Shown in pieces: positions 10,136 to 21,033 of a stretch of DNA of 64,000 bases. This stretch comes from Forficula auricularia (Eukaryota; Arthropoda; Insecta; Dermaptera; Forficulidae). Location: the NCBI GenBank assembly GCA_024734495.1, contig JALMQS010000069.1, forward strand, positions 348,961 to 412,960. The letters run 5' to 3'. How positions within the stretch are numbered: position 1 is the stretch's first letter; every line of letters begins with the position of its first letter. The notes under the pieces were generated by a model, which was given only the letters and a program-made list of their open reading frames with translations, did not search any database and was not told where the DNA came from. The position numbers and the translations under genes were made by a program.

Positions 10136-10334
10136 TTTCTTCAATTATAAATGTTTTTCATGGAGTCAATATCATATGGATATTGAAAACTTGGTGTTTC
10201 TTCATCACTGGTGGTTGATCTGGAACTAACAAGCTTTTGTTAGATTCCAGGTCAATCACCAGTGATGAAGAAACACCAAAGTTTTCAATATCCATATGAT
10301 ATTGACTCCATGAAAAACATTTATAATTGAAGAA

Positions 10335-10376
10335 AGACTGATGATGAAGAGCAAGTATTCGAAACTATAGTCTCAA
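10335..10376 (+). ncRNA. Hammerhead-like motif
   Basis: CTGATGA at 10338-10344, weak stem II, CGAAAC to 10365, ACTATAGT palindromic stem III, GTC at 10370-10372. Partner of the minus-strand motif at 10100-10135. Confidence 0.5.
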
Positions 10377-10482
10377 ACAAATAAATAATATGATACAATT
10401 TTGGCTGTATATGTATATAATTAAGTAATGGAGAGGATTCAGCCAATGGGTAGCCTCTGCTGAATAAAAAACTCCCAATTAT

Positions 10483-10526
10483 GGAAAACGTTTCGGCTTT
10501 AATTAAATAATGCCATCATCAGTTCC
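10483..10526 (-). ncRNA. Hammerhead-like ribozyme, full core
   Basis: Minus strand: stem I GGAA (10526-10523) pairs with TTCC (10486-10483). Core CTGATGA, extra T, stem II GGC/GCC, GAAA, palindromic stem III ACGT, cleavage expected after the T at 10487. Every core base is present and stem I is four perfect pairs. Confidence 0.68.
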
Positions 10527-10858
10527 TAAGAGTATTAGCGACACAATTAATTTTATAAATAAATTGTCCGCAGGCAGAGTTGTTGTGGATTTTATCATAA
10601 TATCAAAATTATATGAATTACAAAATGGTACATAAATCTTGGTGTGCTCACTTGATATGCGCAACGTTTCAAGTACAAATATGATATATATATATATAAA
10701 TATTTGTACTTGGGACGTTGCGCATATCAAGTGAGAGCACACCAAGATTTATGTACCATTTTGTAATTCATATAATTTTGTATATTATGATAAAATCCCA
10801 ACAACTCTGCCTGTGGACAATTTATTTATAAAATTAATTGTGTCGCTAATACTCTTAG

Positions 10859-10902
10859 GAACTGATGATGGCATTATTTAATTAAAGCCGAAACGTTTTC
10901 CA
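10859..10902 (+). ncRNA. Hammerhead-like ribozyme, full core
   Basis: Stem I GGAA (10859-10862) with TTCC (10899-10902); CTGATGA 10863-10869; one extra T; stem II GGC/GCC enclosing an AT-rich loop; GAAA 10891-10894; stem III ACGT; predicted cleavage after T10898. Mirror partner of 10483-10526. Confidence 0.7.
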
Positions 10903-11296
10903 TAATTGGGAGTTTTTTATTCAGCAGAGGCTACCCATTGGCTGAATCCTCTCCATTACTTAATTATAAATAAATAATATATATACAGATATATCATCTC
11001 GATATATATGTGTGTATGTTTATTTGCATCAAGCAGAGGACAACCTCTTTGTTTCTCTTTGTGAAGATAAATAAAATTTAAATAAAAAAAAAGAAATTGC
11101 ATCAAGCGGAAGACAACCTTATCGATTTCTCTTTATGATTAATTATTATTATTTTATATTATCCATTGAAATTCGTAAACGGGCAAAATTTTCGATAATT
11201 GACTCGATATAAGTGGTTCAAAATTTAATTAATTGCAAAAGAGGAGGAATCACGTTAATTATCGAATAATGTTTAAAAAGCAAGATTGTTACTTAC

Positions 11297-11460
11297 ATGG
11301 TGTTGTTGTTGTGGTGTGTGTCGGAGTGCTCGGCGCGGTTGAGTCGATCCCGATTGAAATATGACCAGGGGTGACCAGGATGGGAGTTGACAAGTTGATG
11401 TTGAGGTTGAGGTTGACCATGGACTGACACGGAGGCTCTTCTGCACGTTACCCAACCACC
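11297..11460 (-). other. Heparanase-like gene exon 1: leader plus AT of the split start codon
   Basis: The exon ends CAACACCAT|GTAAGT, with the donor at 11296-11291. Joining to exon 2 (G first base) gives a start codon in a favourable context, CAACACCATG. The 5' end is not fixed. A TCAGTC initiator-like sequence lies at 11427-11422, and an AT-rich TATA-like CATAAATT at 11489-11482. If transcription starts upstream of 11420, an ATG at 11420-11418 opens a roughly 50-codon upstream frame that overlaps the main start and ends at a TGA in exon 2. A CAA/CAC-rich stretch precedes the ATG. Confidence 0.72.
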
Positions 11461-11875
11461 CACTCCTTTGCTGACCTCAACAATTTATGCCTTCATATTA
11501 TTTAACAAAATCCAATTAAAACAACAACAAATAACATGGCGTTGGTTGCCGAAATTGAGGGCAAATCGGAGTTGGCATTTTTCTGAAATTATTACGCATC
11601 TCTCTTTCTTGCAACATTTAATTAAACTAAAAATTAGATTAATAAATAAATTACTCATTCAAAGATTTATTTATATATTTATATAAGTATATATACGATT
11701 TCATAAATGTTCATAGAAGGCATCGCCTATTTCTTAATAATTCAATAAATTGGTGGAAAAAGTGAAACCTTTTCAAGAACTCGGTACGTTGTTTGCAATT
11801 TTGGTGAATTAGTAATTTTAATTGAAAAATATTTAAATCAGAAATTCATTTTAATTATATATTTTCTTACCTAAC
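11461..11875. other. Presumed promoter side of the heparanase-like gene
   Basis: AT-rich, unique, no coding potential. The TATA-like CATAAATT (minus strand, 11489-11482) is the only promoter candidate I can point to. Confidence 0.35.
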
Positions 11876-12381
11876 GTTAAAATAGAGGGGTGAACCTCGA
11901 CCTAATATGCTGTACACCTACTTCCACTTGTACTTCCAAATATTTCCAAGTACTTTCAAATATTTTCAAGTACTTCCAAATATTCCCAAGCACTTCCAGA
12001 TATTCCCAAGTACTTTCAAATAATTCCAAGCACTTCCAGATATTCCCAAGTACTTTCAAATATTCCCATGTACTTCCAAATGTTTCCAAGCACTTCCAGA
12101 TATTCCCAAGTACTTTCAAATATTTCCAAGCACTTCCAAATATTTCCAAGCACTTCCAGATATTTCCAAGCACTTCCAGATATTCCCAAGTACTTCCAAA
12201 TATTCCCAAGAACTTCCAGATAATGCCAAGTACTTCCAAATATTCCCAAGTACTTCCAAATGTATCCAAGTGCTTCCAAATATTTCCAAGTATTTTCAAA
12301 TATTTCCAAGCACTTCCAAAATAATTCCAAAGAGGTGTATCTAAATCTACTTCCAATCGCGGATCACCCCTCGGTTAAAAT
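11876..12381. mobile_element. hAT-like MITE with internal 20-bp minisatellite, copy 1
   Basis: The element 11884-12373 is flanked by identical 8-bp target duplications GTTAAAAT (11876-11883, 12374-12381). Its ends are AGAGGGGTGAACC and GGATCACCCCTCG, an imperfect terminal inverted repeat. An 8-bp duplication and a RGRGGTG-type end are characteristic of hAT elements. The interior (about 11930-12330) is about 20 copies of a 20-bp unit of the form CCAAGTACTTCCAAATATTT. Long open frames on both strands here are artefacts of the repeat. Confidence 0.88.
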
Positions 12382-13047
12382 GATGTTCTTAAAATTATAG
12401 TAGCTAAGAAATTAATCACTAATTAGGTCTGGACTAGTATTTAGCATCCTTGTAATGCCTTAGCTCTAAAGTAAGAGAGACCATTTTATCCGCGCTCTTT
12501 TTAATAATTTTTCTCAATTGAATTCTAATGATTTATTAAATAATAAAAAAAGTCAAAACTTAATTACTCTGGAGACCTCTTACAAGTAATTAATAATAAA
12601 CTTATATATAAAATAAAACGTACATTTATGGCTTTATTATAAATACATATCGCCTTAAAATATCGATAAAATCATTCAAAAAATGATGTTTTTTGCACTT
12701 TTGAACCAGACGTTCTAAAGCTAGAAAGCTCATAATCGAATCAGTTTTCCGCATTGGAAATACAAAAATGTTATAATAAGAACGAAATATCTTCGACTTT
12801 TCGTTTTTAAGTTATCGTGAGTATCTGAATCCAGACACACAGAAAAACACACATACATACAGACAGGAAAAATATAATGTTTAAAAATGATTTTTCTCCA
12901 GGTTTCAGACCTTTTTAAACACAATGAGCAAATAAAAAATACAAGGCTCGCCCAGGAGGCAGACTAAAATGGATTATTTAATCCGCTCGGCGAATTCCGA
13001 ATGAGTTTTTCGGCTGTTGTATCTCAATATGTGTTTTGTAATTCATA
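12382..13047. other. Spacer with transposon debris
   Basis: AT-rich. A segment at 12660-12960 (ACATACATACAGACAGG and TTTTTCTCCAGGTTTCAGACC) looks like the tail of a dispersed element. No gene. Confidence 0.45.
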
Positions 13048-13774
13048 TACACCAATACCTCGCTTTAAGTCGTTTCGTTTTTCGTTTTTTCGAAGTTGTG
13101 TCGCTGCTTAATTAGTACTAATTTTCACTGTGCGTCGTTAGATTTTCGATGTTGCGTTGTTTTTGAGTTCGAGTCTTTAATTTTTTTTTTGAAATTTTTT
13201 TTTTAAAGATGACACCACTTTTGTTTCTAATTGCGCCATGCTATCAAAACTCGGGGATTTCTAGCTGAAAATCAACGCAATTTTAATACAGTTTTATTTT
13301 CACTTTGTTTTGCTAATTTTAGAGTTCAGTTTCAATTATGTAGTGTGTTGTGCTTTTTGTAACGTTTCAATTAGTGTGTTGTGTTTTTTATAACGAATAT
13401 CAATTGATACAATGAAATTTATTTTACGTTGAAAAAAAGCTGTTCAGCAAACTATTGGACCAATTTTTTGTGAAAGAAAGCCGGCTTACGGCAACAGCCA
13501 CTATGGATAATTTTGTTTTTCATAGATTAATTGAATATTTTATTTTGTTTTAATTGAATACGTTTTTTTGTTTTTTGTATGTATGTAATAAAATTTTATA
13601 TTATTTTTGTTTTTTAAATGTTTACTTTGTTCAATTTTCTTTTTAAAAAGTAGTATTTTCGTAACCCTGGAACCTATCTTCGATCTTTACATGGTTTGCT
13701 ATAGAAAATCTTAATTCACTTTGCGTCGTGTTTTTGTGGAACGTACCCTCGACGCAATGTGAGGTATTGGTGTA
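13048..13774. mobile_element. TA-flanked TIR element, non-coding
   Basis: Left end CACCAATACCTCGCTTTAAG (after TA) and right end complement CACCAATACCTCACATTG (before TA). TA on both sides suits a Tc1/mariner or pogo-type insertion. The 727-bp interior, with duplicated GTGTGTTGTG motifs near 13340-13385, has no transposase. Confidence 0.75.
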
Positions 13775-14470
13775 CCTAGTATAGCTGAAGAACTCACTCA
13801 GAAAGTTCAAAGTTCTCATGGCAAAATATTTATATTTGCAAAACGAAAAACTGATTAAATTTCGATCTTTCTTGTTTTAGGACTTTTTGTTCACAAATGC
13901 AGAATTTGATAAAACAATCCAATTCTCAAATGGGAATCTATCAAATGGTTGATGCTAATGAACTGAAATTTGGCGCATGAGTAGCTATTAATAAACTGCA
14001 CTTCAGCGCCAAGTACCTCAAATTTTATAAAATAATTAAAGCTAAATTCTTCACTGACCTTTCAAGTTAGCCACTGCAATTAAATTTCAAGCATTCCACA
14101 ATTTTCAATTTTTTCATTCGTTCTACCACAGAGCTCTGCATACCGATTGGATTTGAGTTATTTATTTAATCCAGATTCAATTACTTATTTTATAATCAGT
14201 AAATTACCCTTAACCACAAATATCACCTTTAATTAACCTAACCTTTCAGTCACGTAAGTATTCAAATATAAGAAATTTTTAATAGTAAAGTAAACAAGTT
14301 GTTAAGGTTTACATAAATTTCGGTTTAATAGAAATATTTTCATTTATTTGAGAATGTGATTAATTACAAAATGAAGAAAAAAGTTAAAAATTTTTCCAAG
14401 ACTCGATACGCCCGCCATTTAGAGCTGTCCTAGTAATTTATCTTATTATATTAAACGAGCAAAGTTTGTA
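13775..14470. other. Spacer
   Basis: Unique AT-rich sequence, no recognised feature. Confidence 0.45.
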
Positions 14471-14473
14471 TAT

Positions 14474-14857
14474 ATATATCTCAACAAAAACACTTGTGTA
14501 AAAAATATGTAATATTATGTATGTCACGAATTACTAGTTACCATATCATGGGAACTTAATAAGAGGGGAGTACTTGAGGCCTCATCAAACAATAATAATA
14601 ATAATTTAATGCGTAAAAGCCAAGTTTTAGGAAAATAATTTCAACTAAAAATGTGAAATCAATAAAAAATATAGAGGGACATGTGAAATGAAAAACATGC
14701 GTTTTAATTGAAGTTACTAATATATTCTCGACTCATTTAATAAATTGATGATGTTGAACTTGGCAGTACATTAGATCTCACTACTTTTTTTGGCAAACGG
14801 ATTTTATTAATCGAACTTGGCCTTTTTTTACACAAGTGTTTTTGTTGAGATTATATA
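14474..14857. mobile_element. TIR element, non-coding
   Basis: Inverted ends ATCTCAACAAAAACACTTGT (about 14478) and its complement (14825-14853), at least 27 bp each. Preceded by TTATATTAAACGAGCAA, a phrase repeated near 48520 and, inverted, near 26790. Confidence 0.7.
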
Positions 14858-14869
14858 TTAAAAATTGGG

Positions 14870-15980
14870 CAATTTTATTGATTAAAAATCGAGTTTTAAA
14901 TCCCACAAATACTAATTTGACAATTTGATTGATGAACTCAAAAATTGTTATTTAATTAAAAAATAATTATACCGTATTTATTTATATACCATACCTATAT
15001 ACACATAACACATAATCTGTGGGCCACTGAAAGCTAGAAATGCAAAAACTGGGTGCGTGAGCCGGGGCAGATGAGGGGTGCAGGAGGTGGGGTGAAGCGA
15101 GGGGGTTTCGAGGATTAATATATAGCTATTAACTGAAGCAAAAATTTACCGAGCATCGCTATAAACATAAGGATATATGTATATTTTATATATAAAGCAA
15201 CATTATTAATAATATTAATATATAATATATATATTTATAGTCATGGGCGTCCTGAGACAATTTTCCAGGGGATGCTTAGAAAAAAATAATTAAATCTACA
15301 TTTTTTGTTTTATTATTTTTTAAATTACTTTATAGAACTCCCTATTTACAAAACTAATCGCTCTTTGTTAATAACAGTAACGAAATTACTTATTTCTAGG
15401 AGAAGGGGCAAATTCCAAACGGGGTTCGCCCCTCTGCGGATAACCAAGTCTTCAGTCTAATTAATAGGTCTGGGAATCAAAAGATAGTCGGGGGCCTTTT
15501 ATTTTTTAAAATTTTTTTTCTAAAAATAAATTAAAAACTCAGAAACTCTCTGTAAAATACCATTTTATTAATTTTACATAAATTGTATTTAATGCGTGTC
15601 CGAGAAACACGATATTTAAATATGATTGACACATTATGAAAAAAATTCTTAACGAAATAATTTAAGGTCATGCATTCATTAGTTATTGCGCCACTTCAGT
15701 CACATACACACACATACACATACAATAAATACATTCTTAATCAGTCATTATTATATAGACAAATAGACCTAAATTAAATAAATCCATGTCTATTGAGTAC
15801 ACGTATTAAAAATAAAATTACTTTCATTCATTCAACAAAATATAAAAACAAAAAGTTTCTAAAAATATTTTCTTTTATATTGAAATATGTATATATAAAT
15901 AAATAAATAATTTTTATGCATATATGAAAAAAATATTTATATTTTTTTTAGAAAACTAAAGATTTGAGCATCTTTTTACT
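14870..15980. other. Spacer with a G-rich patch and repeat remnants
   Basis: A purine/G-rich patch at 15045-15110 (GGGGTGCAGGAGGTGGGG) resembles 49080-49165. Sequence at 15400-15450 (GGGGTTCGCCCCTCTGCGG) resembles 16830-16870. No gene. Confidence 0.45.
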
Positions 15981-15981
15981 T

Positions 15982-16690
15982 TACCATACAGGGTATGGTC
16001 AATTATTGTAATCGTACATGAAAAAAGTGATTTTTTTCCTTCTTTTTTTCAAAATATCTCAAAAACGGCTCAAACTATTTTGATTAAAAAAATTGAGCGA
16101 AACCATGGCATTTTGCTCTACAAAAAAAGCCCTTATAAGTGAACATCGAAAATATTATATTTTTCGAGATAATAATTGTTTTGTCAAAATGTCTGTGAGT
16201 CTGTCTCGTTGTCTGGTTGTCCGTTAGTCTGTGCGTTACCAAATTTTTGTAGACGAGCTATCTCAAAAACTAGTGTGAATATCGAAACCAAATTTCACAC
16301 GTAGTTTTGGTCCATTGAGATTAAGAGCTGATTAGATTTTGGTGCATATCGACCCAAAATTAAGGGGGTGGAGGGGTGGGGGTTAAAAATTAAAAATCTA
16401 GGCTATTTGAGCAAACTCAACCAAATTTTGTATACAAAATCAGTGGGACCCCAGTCTAAAAATACAAAAACTAAACTCCCGGAATTTTGGGAGGGGGTCA
16501 AAAATGAAAATATAGGCCCTTGTACCAATCTCAACCAAATTTTGTATACATAATCAGTGGACCCACAGTAATCTAAAAATGGAAAATCTAACTCCCTCCC
16601 CTATATGATTATAAATAATTTTATTAAATATTAAATATAAGTTGTATAGGTTGTATGGTAAAGTCAAGTGGATGCCCACATCAGAACACG
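15982..16690 (+). repeat. Dispersed element family E, copy 1
   Basis: Starts ACTTTACCATACAGGGTATG and ends GTTGTATGGTAAAGTCAAG, so ACTTTACCATACA forms a short terminal inverted repeat. The interior has CGAGATAATAATTGTTTTGTC and a CTGTCTGGTTGTCCG-type pyrimidine/G tract. No transposase. Other copies: 17005-17725, 18855-19300 (plus); 25750-26150, 27890-28460, 28640-28755 (minus). Confidence 0.8.
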
Positions 16691-16905
16691 TCAGCTTATT
16701 TGAAAATAGTTGGAATGTTTTTCAAAAAATCACCTCAGGTTAAAATTAACCAATGTTTATTAAAAGAGAAAGAATTTAATTTTTATGACAATTTCTAAGA
16801 TTTTAGTAGGCATATTATTAAATATCAGAGGGGATGAATTTCTGCAGAAGGGGCGAACCCCCCATTTGGAATTGAAAAATTAAATTCTTCTCTTTTAATA
16901 TTTTT
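16691..16905. repeat. Hairpin repeat related to 9580-9765
   Basis: GTTGGAATGTTTTTCAAAAAA, then arms AAAAGAGAAAGAATTTAATT and the complement at 16880-16905, with GAGGGG/CCCCCC interior motifs. Confidence 0.6.
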
Positions 16906-17004
16906 TTATCTTATAATTGTTTTGGGACTATTTTTTCAGATTAGATCAGTCAATGTCGTATATGTCTACCTAAATAGAAAATTAAATTTCAGTAATAAGA
17001 ATAT

Positions 17005-17725
17005 GTCATTTTTACTTTACCATACAGGGTATGGTCAAGTATTGTAATCGTTCATGAAAAAAGTGGTTATTTTCCTTCTTTTTTTCGAAATATCTCAAAA
17101 AAAGCTGAAACTATTTTGATTAAAAAAATTGAGCAAAACCATGGCATTTCGCTCTACAAAAAAGGTCTAATAAGTGAACATCGAAAAAAATTATATTTTT
17201 CGAGATAATAATTGTTTTTTCAAAATGTCTGTTATTTAGTCTGGTTGTCTGGTTGTCTGTGCATTACCAAATTATTGTGGACGAGCTAGCTCAAAAACTA
17301 GTGTGAATATCAAAACCAAATTTAACAGCTAGTTTTGGTCCATTGAGATTAAGAGCTAATTAGATTTTGGTGCATATCGAACCAAAATTAAGGGGAGTGG
17401 AGGAAGGGGGTTAAAAATTAAAAATCTAGGCCATTTGAGAAAACTCAACCAAATTTTCTATACATAATCAGTAGACCCCCAGAAGTCTAAAAATGCAAAA
17501 ACTAACAGCCCAAAATGGGGGCGGGGGGTGTAGGGTCAAAAAATGAAAATCTAGGTTCTTGTACCAAACTCAACCAAATTTTGTATACATAATCAGTGGA
17601 CACCATAAGTATAAAAATTCAAAAACTAACCCACCCCCTACCTGATTATAAATAATTTTAGGGGCCAGGTTGTATGGTAAAGTCAAGTGGATGGACACAT
17701 CAGAACACGTCAGCTTATTTTTATT
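17005..17725 (+). repeat. Dispersed element family E, copy 2
   Basis: Same layout as 15982-16690, including the common right flank CAAGTGGATG...CACATCAGAACACGTCAGC, which implies that the repeat continues past the TIR-like block. Confidence 0.8.
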
Positions 17726-17779
17726 TGCTCTAGAGCAGCGATTCTATACTTTTCGAAACAAGTTACTAAAACTAAATTG

Positions 17780-18800
17780 ACATATTATCGTCACTGTTAT
17801 ATCAAAATGTCGTATGTAAATATCAACACTTTTCAGTAGCTAAGAAAAAATTTTGTTTTCATCTATATTAACCCTAAGTGAGTAACGGCAACGACAAACC
17901 GTTTCTTATGGCAAACGAATCAAATACTGTGTTTTGTTTTTAATCTGTAACTTGAGTTCTATCAACTGATAACTAGAGACCGGATTTTTATTCAGTAAAA
18001 ACTGCCAAAATATGCCATAAAATATGCAGTTAAAAATGCTGAAATATTCAAGTAATATGCAGAATACGTTGAAATATGCAAATATATGCAGTAAAAGATG
18101 TCAAAATAAAAAATTTTATGCACTAAAAAATTAAAATTAAATACAAAAAGACTATATATTTGAAAGAGTCCTATGAAAAAAATAAAATGATAAAGTAAGT
18201 TATATACATCAAGTGTCAAATATGTACTTTTATTGAGTAAAAATTCCCCAAAATTCTCATTATATTTAATATATTAAAAAATCTTTCAACTCAAGAAATA
18301 ATAAATGCTCTTGAATAAAATCAACATAATAAATATAATAATGTTTCAAAAAAACGAAAAAAATTCGGAGGGGGGTAGTTTTATTTAACAGATAAGATTG
18401 TATTGTATTGCTTTTATTTTTTATATTAACAAGCTTTTCTTTTAAAAAATCTGTATTTGGCGCGAAATATGCAATATTTAATCAAAAATCCTTAAAATAT
18501 GCAATTTTATGGAAAATTCTTCAAAAATGGAATTTTATGCAATATTACTCAAATATGCAAAAATATGCAGTATAAAATTTTACCCACAGTATCCTAGATG
18601 CATGATTCGGATAGATAATTCATCCCCTGGGTCGTATATGGCGGCAAACAAAATATGCAATTGCATAGGAATCCGGTCTCTACTTATAACATACAAAAAT
18701 TTGAGAGCAAATGTAGCTAACAAATATGTACTAGTGTTTTTCTTTAATAAAATTTTTTTTGTTAATTTTGACATACGACATTTTAACAGTGACGATTTCA
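17780..18800. repeat. Inverted-repeat element split by a hAT-like MITE
   Basis: ATCGTCACTGTTATATCAAAATG (about 17788) pairs with the complement at 18757-18797. The 17974-18682 MITE lies between the arms. Confidence 0.6.
17966..18690. mobile_element. hAT-like MITE with AATATGCA subterminal repeats
   Basis: Ends TAGAGACCGGATT and AATCCGGTCTCTA form a perfect 13-bp inverted repeat (17974-18682). Flanking 8-mers CTGATAAC and CTTATAAC differ at one base and suit a hAT target duplication. Both subterminal regions are filled with AAATATGCA/AATATGCAG motifs in both orientations, the kind of repeat bound by hAT transposases. No transposase is present. Confidence 0.82.
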
Positions 18801-18854
18801 AAGTTAAATAAACCCTTTTTTTTAATTTGCCAAGATTTCGATAAATGTAATTTT

Positions 18855-19300
18855 TACTTTACCATACAGGGTATGTAATCGTGCATGAAAAAAGTGGTTT
18901 TTATTCCTTCTTTTTTTCAAAATATCTCAAAAACGGCTGAAACTATTTTGATTAAAAAAATTGAGCGAAACCATCGCATTTCGCTCTACAAAAAAGCCTT
19001 AATAAGTGAACATCGAAAAAATTATATTTTTCGAGATAATAATTGTTTTGTCAAAATGTCTGTTAGTTACTCTGTCTGGTTGTCTGGTTATCTGTCTGGT
19101 TGTCCGTTAGTCTGGGGAGGGGGGAGGGTGTAGGGTCAAAAAATGAAAATCTAGGCCCTTGTACCAAACTCAACCAAATTTTGTATACATACAAGGTTAA
19201 AAATGAAGATTTTAGCCCTTTGAACCAAACTCAACCAACATCTGTAAACTCTAGTTGCAATAAAGGTATTCAGCGAAACGTGTTTTTACAGCAACATATA
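18855..19300 (+). repeat. Dispersed element family E, truncated copy 3
   Basis: Begins TTTACTTTACCATACAGGG with an internal deletion; ends in a (TA)n run at 19296-19316. Confidence 0.7.
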
Positions 19301-19584
19301 TATATATATATATATAACACTAAAAAATCCAAAAAATAAAAAATAGACAAAAACCATTCTAAATGAAAAATAAATAAATAAAGGTTTATTTATGTAATGT
19401 ATTTATTTCTTAATTTTTATATTTATATATTTCATTTGCTGAAATTGCTGATCTAAATTAAACAAGTATAAACATTCAATACCTAAATCACGCAAATGAT
19501 CAACAAAATTATGTAATATAATTTAAGTGTCCCCAATCGATTATATTATTATTTATCTTATTTTATTTTTTTATAATGAAATGA
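19301..19584. other. AT-rich spacer
   Basis: Nothing recognisable. Confidence 0.4.
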
Positions 19585-19793
19585 AGTTACACCAAAAAAC
19601 TACAACCTCTGTGGCCCACGGTGGACCCTTATATTGTGAAAAGAAGAGGTTTCAGGGATGGGTCGGATTTTAAGGTATCTGTCGATCCGAGTCTTGAAAG
19701 ACTGAAGGTTATATGTAGCCGGGGTGACGGACGGGGGAATAGAGTTCGAGTCTCTAGAAGTCATAGGGATAACAGTTAACACACAATATCCCC
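19585..19793 (+). repeat. Dispersed repeat family F
   Basis: Contains ACAACCTCTGTGGCCCACGG and GAGTTCGAGTCTCTAGAAG. The first block recurs at the right edge (63977-64000) and the second at 61820-61860. The GTTCGAGTC resembles a polymerase III B-box, so a SINE is possible. Confidence 0.6.
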
Positions 19794-20328
19794 AGAATAT
19801 TCTAAGAAGTTATTTAAAGGACATATATATTCCAATTATCTCCAGGAGATCCACAGAATATTCTAAGAATATTCTTTTCCAAATATTCCAAGAATGCGCA
19901 ACTAGGAATATTCTGGGAAAGGGAATTTAATGTCCTACACGAATATTTTAGTTCTAAGAATATTCTCAGAATATCTACGAAGATTGAAAGATTATTCACT
20001 GGATATTCCAATGTCCAGAGAAGATATTATAAGAATATTTATAAAGATAAGAGTAAATAAATATTATATTTAATATTGATTTACTATGAGTTAAGGATAC
20101 TAGGTCACTTATTTCACATTAAATTTAAAAAATTAAAAGAAATAAATTTTTTTTTTTGAAAAAAGAAATTTTTTTTTAATTTTAATGTGAAATAAGTGAC
20201 TAGTATCACTAACTCATAGTAAATCAATATTAAATATAATATTTATTTACTCTTATCTTTATTAAAGATGTTTCACCTTGCACCAACACCACAATCTCTA
20301 CTAATTAGAACATTTCATAGAATATTCT
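19794..20328. promoter_or_regulatory. Array of AGAATATTCT palindromes
   Basis: Five perfect copies of the 10-bp palindrome AGAATATTCT (19794, 19855, 19866, 19957, 20319) and several near copies. Each matches the inverted nGAAnnTTCn unit of heat-shock elements. A foldback (20038-20310) interrupts the array. Function is inference; it may equally be transposon end structure. Confidence 0.35.
20038..20310. repeat. Foldback family I, short copy
   Basis: Inverted arms TAAAGATAAGAGTAAATAAAT and TAATATTGATTTACTATGAG around a poly-T/A centre. The right flank GATGTTTCACCTTGCACCAACACC also borders the longer copy at 34290-34650. Confidence 0.8.
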
Positions 20329-20930
20329 TGTGCTACCTGGGATGTTCGGTTAATATCAATTTAAGTGTATAGGGATGTTGAATCTTCGAAAATCGTGTAT
20401 TTCGCGCAAATGAAGCTTTTGAGGGATTATATACATATTTATATATTAAAAGACTACATACCGTAAATAAATTTTCATTTTGTTTGATTTAGTTCTAATT
20501 GTAATTGTTAAATTAGGCAAAGCCAAAATCACAATGCGAACGCAATAACTAATGTATTTACCAACATTTGACACTAACAAAAATATATATTTGACTAATT
20601 ATCACCTAGTAATAATTTATTTAATTTAATTCTACTTTTTTCGTCAAAAAATAATATTTTCTTATTATACTAAAACTTAATTAAAGATAATTGAAATAAA
20701 TAAATAAATAAATATAAATAAAACAGATACATAGATAAGTATACTCTCTCATTTCATACTAGATAAATAAATAAATAATTCATAAATTTTAAAATAAATA
20801 TACGATATTTAATATAAATATTTGTAACATTTCTAAGTATATGTTGCCTTTAGAAATATGACCGCCAAATTTATATTATATTTACATATTATATTTCAAT
20901 AATATTTTTATTAAAATATTATTATTCATT
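20329..20930. other. AT-rich spacer
   Basis: Unique low-complexity AT sequence; no feature. Confidence 0.4.
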
Positions 20931-21033
20931 TTATTTTATTATTATTAAAAGCAGATTTAGTCAGTGGCCTATTGAACCGCTGCCCATGAACCCGGAAGGG
21001 TCCATAGAACGTCTAATATTTTCAAAAAAATAA

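Larger units (their letters stand above)
9960..11075. repeat. Nested foldback complex
   Basis: Outer arms (about 9985-10130 and 10960-11065) contain CAAAGAGGTTGTC and GACAACCTCTTTG plus ATATATCGAGATGATATATC. Inside lie two further palindromes: 10128-10375, with a hammerhead-like core on each arm, and 10422-10968, with an intact-looking core on each arm. This is a clear case of palindrome inserted into palindrome. It lies in intron 1 of the heparanase-like gene. Confidence 0.8.

Noticed and set aside
11877..12356. Long open frames on both strands (about 145-160 codons), rich in Lys, Tyr, Phe and Trp
   Set aside because: They arise from the 20-bp tandem array of the MITE; 20 is not a multiple of three, so stop-free units stay open in several frames. 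No start context or protein logic.
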